Below, piece by piece: positions 19,727 to 26,049 of a DNA stretch of 26,049 nucleotides. The notes under the pieces are model-generated. The model worked only from the letters and a program-made list of their open reading frames with translations. It searched no databases and had not been told where the DNA came from. A program made the translations under genes and the position numbers. The first letter of the stretch is position 1, and each line of letters begins with the position of its first letter. Origin of the DNA: Spirogloea muscicola (Eukaryota; Streptophyta; Zygnematophyceae; Spirogloeales; Spirogloeaceae); assembly GCA_009602725.1 (NCBI GenBank), contig WELB01000082.1, positions 371,038-397,086 of the forward strand. The letters are read 5' to 3'.

Positions 19727-20892
19727 CTACGCTACTTGGAAGGATGACACAGCATCCCGCACGTACCTCTCAGTGCCCTTGAACCAGCGCTTGTCACCCG
19801 CCTGAACCTTGAGAATGTAGAGATTGCCATTGCTGACTGTCGCTGTGACCAGCTGATGCCGGCCACCCTCGGTGCCGTCGCCGGTGCGAGTAAGAATTTC
19901 ATAAGAGTAGTACGTCTGCGCGACAAGCAGCGTCAGCTGTGAGATCGAAGGTCTTCCATCGTCGGCAAGACCGGTGCAGGCCCCGAGGACCGAGACCAGG
20001 AGGGCTATGCACGCGACAGCCCCTGAAGAGCCCCTCCCTGCAGACTGCAGTGACTAGAATGCGGTGCATCGCCATCGCCCAACAAGGCCTGATGCTGAGA
20101 TGCGTGCTGCGACAAGGCGTGCTGCGGGGGTCAAGTGGGTGCTGCACTGCCAGACCTTGCCGTCCTTCTTGATAGCGTCCTGCTGGAAGATGCTGGCGGT
20201 GGACACCTTGTCCTTCTCGAAGCCGCCCTCGGAGAGAGTCTTGCCAGCATATGCCTGCTTGCCGAGGAGGTAGGAGTTGGCCACAATGAACTCCTCTGGG
20301 CTGCCGTAGTCCTCGATCTTGGACTTGCCCGACGCCGGGAGCTTGACGACCGAGAGGTTGGACACCGCGTCGAAGTTGTCCTCATAGCGGAGGACGCTGC
20401 CTGGGAACTCCGACTCCTTGGACGGGTTCCACTTGGACGGCAGGCTCACAGAGAAGCCATCGCCCTGCAGCAGCAGTGGGCGGTCGCGTGAGCCCGTGCC
20501 TTCAGCACTCTAGCTCTAACGAGAGGCCACGACACTGCCATAACCCCCGAGACGCTGGCTGCCCATGTTCTGGGGACGAGCCCGGCAGCGGTCCTGCCAA
20601 GCACTTGACAACAGCCAGTGCAGGAGCCAAAATTTGACGATTCTACAGCCACGCCTGGTCGTCGAGGCCCAACGAGGGAAGGAGAGGGGACGGGGATGGG
20701 GCATTGCTCCTTGACGGCGCGGGGCGCTTGCCTTGTACTCGATGAAGTCCGTCTTGGCCTTGGTGGCGCCGAAGACGTTAGCGGCCTGGCCGTAGGCCGC
20801 CTGCGCGGGCTCGGCGGCGCGCAGCGACGCCGCAGCGGCGGCTGCGGCGGCGAGGGAGACGAGCGCGGCGCGNCGGCGGCGACGGCGGCCAT
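19727..20892 (-). CDS. PSBP: PsbP, photosystem II oxygen-evolving complex 23-kDa protein
   Basis: PsbP binds the lumenal face of photosystem II and helps retain calcium and chloride at the Mn cluster (family knowledge). Exons on the minus strand are 20732-about 20892, 20156-20464 and 19727-19915 (TAG stop). Diagnostic sequences are [90 protein letters not shown] and [13 protein letters not shown]. The predicted mature protein from AYGQ has about 187 residues, normal for PsbP. Before it lies an Arg-preceded hydrophobic Ala-rich segment ending AEPAQA, as in a lumenal Tat-type targeting signal. Intron 1 begins GCAAGC after AAG, a GC-AG intron, since FIEYK must join GDGF. The only nearby ATG (20892) is out of frame by two unless the ambiguous base at 20873 hides an indel. 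No chloroplast transit peptide is visible, so the true N-terminus is uncertain. Confidence 0.95.
20873..20873. other. ambiguous base in PsbP targeting region
   Basis: A single n lies in the CGG-rich part of PsbP exon 1. The downstream lumenal signal is in one frame and the ATG at 20892 in another, so the n probably marks an unresolved length rather than one base. Confidence 0.9.
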
Positions 20893-21008
20893 GGCGGCGG
20901 CGGCGGCGGGGCTGGGAGCTCGGGGGGGTGAAGGGGGAAGTGTGGGGAAGACGGGTGGCCTAGGAGCGGGGGGGCCGGGGCAGCTCCAGATTGGGGCGCC
21001 CCGCCCGC

Positions 21009-21061
21009 CCCGCCATTGGGCGGCCTCGCTGCGGATAAGCCCCCGCCGCCATTGGGCGCGG
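21009..21061 (-). promoter_or_regulatory. two CCAAT-box-like repeats upstream of PsbP
   Basis: The minus strand carries CGCCCAATGGCGG twice, with the ATTGGG of each at 21014 and 21051, 37 bp apart. They are about 120 and 160 nt upstream of the presumed PsbP start region. CCAAT boxes are common eukaryotic promoter elements; the function here is inferred from position and duplication only. Confidence 0.45.
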
Positions 21062-21189
21062 GCCCCCGCCCGACCGGCCCGACGGGACGGCCCGCCCGTC
21101 CGCCCCGACGGTCATGGCCGTTCTTCTGGCGGGTTCGGGATCTCGGGGTTCGCTTTCGCTTGCGCTTTCGCTTTCCGGCGACGCTCTTC

Positions 21190-21336
21190 CGAACCTCGCT
21201 CACTCCTCCTGTGCCTCCGGCTTCCGTCAGGCCGACGTCTTTCCGCCTGCTAGCTATTCAGACTTGCATCTACTGACTAGAGGTTACTGAGAGTCCGCTT
21301 GCTGCTGTCTCAGTCCTTGGCACTCCGGCTCCTTCA
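21190..21336. other. intergenic, partly similar to 14655-14810
   Basis: Scattered matches to the stretch before the R1 copy at 14811 (GCTATTCAGACTTG against GCTACTCAGACCTG, then GTTACTGAG and CCGGCTCCT) suggest R1 is the end of a longer, decayed repeat. No gene is seen. Confidence 0.45.
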
Positions 21337-21400
21337 GACCTTGTCCGTTCCTTTGGGCTGGCCTCTCCCAGCCACCAGTTCATCTGGCCGCGCTTGCTTC
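21337..21400 (+). repeat. dispersed hairpin repeat R1, long copy
   Basis: The head GACCTTGTCCGTTCCTTT precedes GGGCTGGCCTCTCCCAGCC and an ACCAGTTCATCTGGCCGCGC extension. It is almost identical to 10028-10090. Confidence 0.75.
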
Positions 21401-21420
21401 CTCTTAGCCTATCGTACTTG

Positions 21421-21498
21421 TATGTGCTCACCCGTGGGCACTAGCGTCACACGGTTACCATGGCCAACCTAAGCATAGGGCTTCGCTACATGTAGCCC
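21421..21498 (+). repeat. dispersed repeat R4, copy 2
   Basis: Aligns with the reverse complement of 6971-7050. It is sandwiched between an R1 copy and an R3 copy, so the families are interspersed in composite blocks. Confidence 0.65.
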
Positions 21499-21600
21499 CA
21501 CTTTGCGCACTAGCTTTTGCCTGAACAATGTATCGAGCATTGATTGGCCACCTTCGATTTCACCGCGTGCCTTCTCTCTTGTGGAGACTGGTTTCTCCTG
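21499..21600 (+). repeat. dispersed repeat R3, copy 4
   Basis: Starts GCGCACTAGCTTTTGCCTGA, as at 8345, and continues with ATTGATTGGCC, CACCGCGTGCC and TTCTCTCTT words shared with the 8-kb array. Confidence 0.7.
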
Positions 21601-21788
21601 AATACTGGTTTCCTGACCTGCGGCTGCTCACTAGGGGACACGGAGCACCTGGTGGCCACTTGAGTCGCTGTGTGCTTTAGGGCTTTTCTGGCCCCTACGA
21701 CCTTTTCCTCAATCAATGTTCTGGGAAGGCCAATCACAGCCATGGTCCCCCACTGAAAGAGTCTTACTTCTTGCGCACTCCTTGTGAA

Positions 21789-21892
21789 GCTTGTTCATTC
21801 CACTTCGGCTGACCTCCCACAGCCATTGCCTTACATTGGTGCAGCTATTTCTTTTCACAGTGGGCGATGGCCTTCTCACAGCCATTGCCCAC
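21789..21892 (+). repeat. two adjacent hairpin repeat R1 copies
   Basis: The first has TTGTTCATTCCACTT, then CGGCTGACCTCCCACAGCC and ATTGCC. The second is a core fragment GATGGCCTTCTCACAGCC with ATTGCCC. The shared tail ATTGCC also ends several other copies. Confidence 0.55.
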
Positions 21893-21975
21893 TTTGGAAC
21901 TGCTGCTGGTCCTACTTAAGGCCGTCGCCCCATGCTGGAACGAAGGCGGAATGACAGACAGCTCTTCAAGGAGCG

Positions 21976-22022
21976 GATGGCTGTGGAAGGCCAGCCCAGA
22001 AAGGCTGGACGAGGTCGGAAGG
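21976..22022 (-). repeat. dispersed hairpin repeat R1 copy (minus)
   Basis: On the minus strand CCGACCTCGTCCAGCCTTTC precedes TGGGCTGGCCTTCCACAGCC. Head and core are both present. Confidence 0.65.
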
Positions 22023-22668
22023 GGTTGGCAAGTGCTTAAGAAGTTCCTGCTTCACAGCCAGCAGGGCAATGGCACAGCAGCAATGGCATCAGCCGCTTCA
22101 TCAGCCCATCATAAGCAGCTCTTGGCCGCCTAATCGACTCATACTCTGCCCTTCAGTCGATTGACTAGCACTCGTGAAGGGACAGCTAATGGGCAGGCAA
22201 CCTCGCTGCCAGCCGTTTGTTTCGGCCCTTTCCCTCCTGTCTCGATCCAATTCTAAGAGGCAATGGAGCGTGAGGTCATGACCTAAGCGAGTCACTGCGA
22301 GTAACAACACATCTTTCATCTCTTCTCTGCGCGCATTCTCTGGCCGGCTTCACAGCCACCGGCAAGCTGTGGACAGTAGGACCCAATGGCGTCCACTTGT
22401 GTGTCGAGACTTCCGACAACCCTTGTCCACTCTTTGCTTGCCTACTTGCAGGGCGCGATGGCAATCATTGAGGAGCGACGTCGCCACCTCCAGGCCAGTG
22501 CTGTTTCAAGCAGCACTTCCATGGCACGATTCAATGATAAGCCATGACGGTCCAGCACGCCCGCTTCGAATCCAGGAAATGTACAGTCAGCAAAACATGT
22601 GGATCATGCCATTGACTGTGAAGTGGGCATAGCCGGGATGTAGCCACGGTCTTGGATCAAGTCTGACA

Positions 22669-25600
22669 TCAGTCTCGCCTTCTGCTTGTACCTCTGCTGG
22701 TGGGCGCGACCTGCCGGCTGCCGCTTGGCTTGGAGGCACCTGTCATCCGAGCGGCTCCGCGAGTGCCCCTTGCTAATCGTCCACCTCTCACTGGAGCATC
22801 CGCTGTCAGCCTTCTTCTCATCCCAACGCCCCGTGTTGGGACAGCAGCCTCCTTCTGCCTCCTTCTCAACTCCGCCTCCCGCTTACGCATTGCCTCCAGC
22901 TTTGCCCGGTCCCCTGTCAGCTCCTCTAGCGGCTCGCCCTTGCTAATAGCCACCTCCAGCTGCATTGCCAGTGTTTGATCCTTCTTCGTTACCAGGCTCG
23001 TGATCCGACCCTTCGCGCCATTCCTGGCCGTTCGTCCTGTTCTGTGGAGATAATCAATCTGCAAGGTGGTGGCAGGCATGAGACAGTAGCTACTTGTCAG
23101 CCCATGCCAGCTCTTTGCGACCTGTAGCTTTAAAAAAAGGGAATCTTGTTTCAGCAAGGCATCTCACCGTCGTGTGGGGGAAATCGAACATGATAATGTG
23201 GTCCACTGCTAAGTCCAGGCCCCGTGCAGCAAGGTCCGTGCACACAAGCGCCGGCACCCTGCAACCATTGATGTAAGCCAATTCCTCGTTGTCAACATCT
23301 CCTGGCTCTTCTCTGAACCTTTGAAGATTCTTCACCCTGCACATTCAGAAACAACCAAACATGCATCAGCTGCCAGGATGGACTGCAACAGTGCAACTTC
23401 AAGTGCAGCTTGCTGGTCAACTCAAAGACACAGCAAATGATGCGTCCTACGTCTCCTCGCAGGCACTTCTCCAAAGTAGCTCACAGCAACAATGTTACTT
23501 TCAGCAAGGACATGGTTGATAATCAACAGAACATATAATGCCTGCTAAGAGTGACTGCAACCATGCTAATCCAACTGCAATTTGCCTGTCAAGTTAGAGA
23601 AAGGGGAGTGAGAATGTGTTACCGTTCCTCGGCCGGCACTTCTCCATGGTAGTTCACAGTAGCGACGTCATTCTCTGCAAGGAAGTGGTCGGCAGCTCGG
23701 CAGGATGATATTGTGTTGCAGAAGACCATAACCCTGTGCCCTCTTGAAAGACTTGGCTCCAGAATCTGATGACAATTTTGACATTCATGAGGGCTTTCGT
23801 ACTGCGTCAGCTGTACCAACTGAGGCTGCCTATCAGTGTAGCAAATAATGTGTTGAAAATGCCTGTCTGAGCTTTGGCCTGCTGCTCAATTGGTGAAATG
23901 TGGCCTTGCCAATGCAAGCCAAGTCAACCATTGCAGCAGAAGAAAGAGTAGCATATGCTGCATAACCTAAACAGAGCACAGAAATGCCGAGCAGGAAGCT
24001 CATGATAATGGCAAGCCAAATGAACAAAGACTCACCTGCAGAAGGGTGTCAAGTTTGTTCTCATTGCCAGAGACAGGGAGGAAATCGTGCCTCGCCGTCG
24101 CGATGCGCTTGTGCAGAGAGGATGTCCGAATGTGGCAGATGCCAGGAAACTCCTCATCAAGTAACCGGTGAACAGACTGCGCAGGCAGTTCTTTAGTGTC
24201 AGAACCGCATACACACTTCAGTGAGCCTGGATTGCTGTGCACACTGATTGATGCTTCTGAACAGGCTCTCACGACCATTACAAAGTTGCAACATTTCAAA
24301 CATGCTCTCTCAGATGTCAAACAATGGTCAGGTTCAGAGCTTGTCCAGCATGCCTTCTAGCTTTTCAAATCATTGGACAGGACATGCAGATGCTCCTGCA
24401 GGCTGGAGCAGAATAACCACACAGACCTTGGTAATGGTGGCGGTGACCATGATGGTTTGGAAGCCCGCAATGCCTAGGAGTTTCTGCCGGTTTCGCAACG
24501 GGCCCACGAAGCTCCGGATCTCAGGGCCAAAGCCCTTGTCAAACATCGTGTCTGCCTCATCAAGGACCTTTCCAACACAAACATGTTCACACATATGATT
24601 AGTCACTTTGCGGGGTCGCCAATGACGGGCACCCAACTCAACGTGGCAAGCCGAGAGGACAATCTATGCTGGCAACATGATGACCTGGAGATAATCCAAC
24701 ACAACTGCAACGGAGGATGACTGCTCACGTTGGCAGCCAGTAGCTATAGTGTGTCAGACCTAATATGCCTCAACATTACCCAAATGCTTCACAAGGACTG
24801 GGAACAAATGTGAGACCCCATCTCCCCCAGATGCAGTTGCTGCAGAGGGCTTGCGGCAGCTCACAATGTAGCGGATGTCAGAGAGGGACATGTGGCCCTC
24901 CTTGACATGCTGCAGGATCCGACCGGGCGTGCCCACGACCAGGTCCAGGGCCATGCCAAGCGCGTTCTCTTGCTGCTTCATAGGGGAGCCACCACCAATC
25001 ATGGCCGACCGGAAACGGGCGTGATGGCACAGCGACTTGGCCACAGCAAGCACCTGGTCATGCCCATGGAGATATGGCAGTTCAGCAGGATTGCTGCAAG
25101 TGCAAGGACCTTGGAGTGAACAGGTCTTCAAACCCTCTGCATCCACAATTAGCAGCCAATTGGGAAGTCTCGACCTGCTCCGCCAGCTCCCTGGTTGGGC
25201 AGAGCACGACAGCACGGGGCCTCTTTGGCCGAGCAGGCTTCCCTAATGCGGCCTCGTCTCTCCGTAGGGACTGCACAGCAAAAGGATGGGAATCTGCCTC
25301 ATGCCTGCTGCGCATAAAGTAGCACCAGATTGTTGCGGCGAGCCGAGAGCCAAAGATATAACAGTCATACAAGAAGAGCAGCAGACCAGTTGGCAACTGT
25401 GACGAGGGCATGAACTGCAAGACTACTTAGCCACAACTTGAAGGCTCGGCGTGCATCTGACCTGCACCACAGGCAGGAGGTAGGCGAGGGTCTTCCCTGA
25501 GCCCGTGTGGGATGCCATCACCAGGTTCTCACCAGCTAGAGCTGGCGGAATGCCCAGAGCCTGGCACGGTGGCGGAAGAACCTGACAATCAGGCCTTGAG

Positions 25601-26049
25601 ACCAAGGGTCCTTGGCAACTTCAGATTCTTTGGGGCTCGGCTCCGCTGAGAGCTAAGGCTTAGCCAGAATGGCAGATTTGCACGCCATGCTGACCACGCA
25701 GGCAGCGCCAGCGGTTGCCATAATTAAGATGAACCTTGTAGATATGTTAGATTGGTGATCCCGACACTAACAGACACCCGGCTACCGGGCCCATGACTTG
25801 AACCACAGTTACAATTTTGAGTTCAACCTGGATCTCCGTCGGCTGCTTGAGGCTCAGGGCCGCGACGGCGGCCAGGAGCTCCTCGCTCAGGCCGCACGCT
25901 GCGAAGGTCGCGGCTGCCCCGCTGCCGGGCGGTTGGCGCAGCGCCCTTTGCGGCGGCAGCGGGAAGCGCCCCGAGGCCAGCTGGCTCGTGCGCAGCCGCT
26001 GCAGCGGCGACGCCGCCGGGATGACCAGCGGCGGGTCCGTGGCGGCGGG
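22669..26049 (-). CDS. RH39: RH22/RH39-type DEAD-box RNA helicase, 5' end outside window
   Basis: In plants this clade acts in chloroplast 23S rRNA processing and 50S assembly; plastid location here is inferred. Minus-strand exons: 25828-26049 (open to the edge), 25462-25560, 25175-25270, 24865-25053, 24427-24567, 24036-24176, 23623-23765, 23168-23336, 22669-23058. They total 1590 nt, 529 residues plus TGA, all GT-AG and in phase. Motifs: Q motif ([10 protein letters not shown]), I (SHTGSGKT), Ia (PTRELAEQ), GG (IGGGSPMKQ), Ib (GTPGR), II ([14 protein letters not shown]), III as TAT rather than SAT, IV (VMVFCNT), V ([10 protein letters not shown]), VI ([10 protein letters not shown]). Clade-typical segments include [11 protein letters not shown] and [13 protein letters not shown]. 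The [12 protein letters not shown]-like insert before motif V is unusual. The C-terminal tail after the helicase core is Arg/Gly/Ser-rich and ends RRRD. The N-terminal residues visible are Pro/Arg/Ser-rich, consistent with the end of a transit region. Confidence 0.92.

Larger units (their letters stand above)
21600..22620. other. repeat-rich intergenic, no gene seen
   Basis: Holds further R1 copies (21789-21832, 21861-21892, 21976-22022 minus, 22334-22362) separated by unremarkable sequence with short ORFs. It is the 3' flank of the RH22/RH39-type helicase and the far upstream region of PsbP. Confidence 0.55.

Noticed and set aside
23240-23290. Mini-intron in the RH39-type helicase before motif V
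   Set aside because: The possible GT-AG segment is 38 nt and its removal breaks the reading frame, so the insertion is kept as coding.

Overview
This is a nuclear segment of a photosynthetic eukaryote, most likely a green alga. It carries a PsbP gene (an extrinsic subunit of the photosystem II oxygen-evolving complex, targeted to the thylakoid lumen), an RNA helicase of the plastid RH22/RH39 clade, and two general eukaryotic genes. Genes are split by many spliceosomal introns of roughly 60 to 320 nt. Four genes could be rebuilt exon by exon because splice phases, family motifs and stop codons all agree.

Layout: 205-5911 (+) is a DRS1/DDX27/RH28-type nucleolar DEAD-box helicase in about 19 exons, with its N-terminus unresolved. 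5912-10150 is a long intergenic block with no recognisable gene. It holds relics of at least four dispersed repeat families and an orphan GC-rich island near 9 kb. 10393-10558 is a 47-nt poly-C run followed by a 105-N assembly gap. 10605-12848 (+) is an unrecognised low-complexity protein gene. 13628-14114 (-) is a possible small Cys-rich gene. 14450-16400 is a second repeat-rich block. 16658-18116 (+) is PSF3, a GINS subunit, in six exons. 18332-19627 (+) is an unrecognised multi-exon gene. 19727-20892 (-) is PsbP in three exons, convergent with the unknown gene. 21130-22620 is a third repeat-rich block. 22669-26049 (-) is the RH22/RH39-type helicase, running off the right edge.

The genes do not form an operon or one pathway. 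Two helicases act in ribosome biogenesis (nucleolar and, by inference, plastid), PSF3 in DNA replication and PsbP in photosynthesis. The genes share very GC-rich, CpG-rich 5' ends that fall toward balanced composition downstream. At least one intron (PsbP), and probably another (DRS1), uses a GC-AG boundary.

I did not find a convincing new defence or mobile system. The most notable unexplained signals are a family of about 45-bp hairpin-like repeats, present in at least 14 copies and confined to the intergenic blocks; the orphan GC island; and two or three unrecognised genes.
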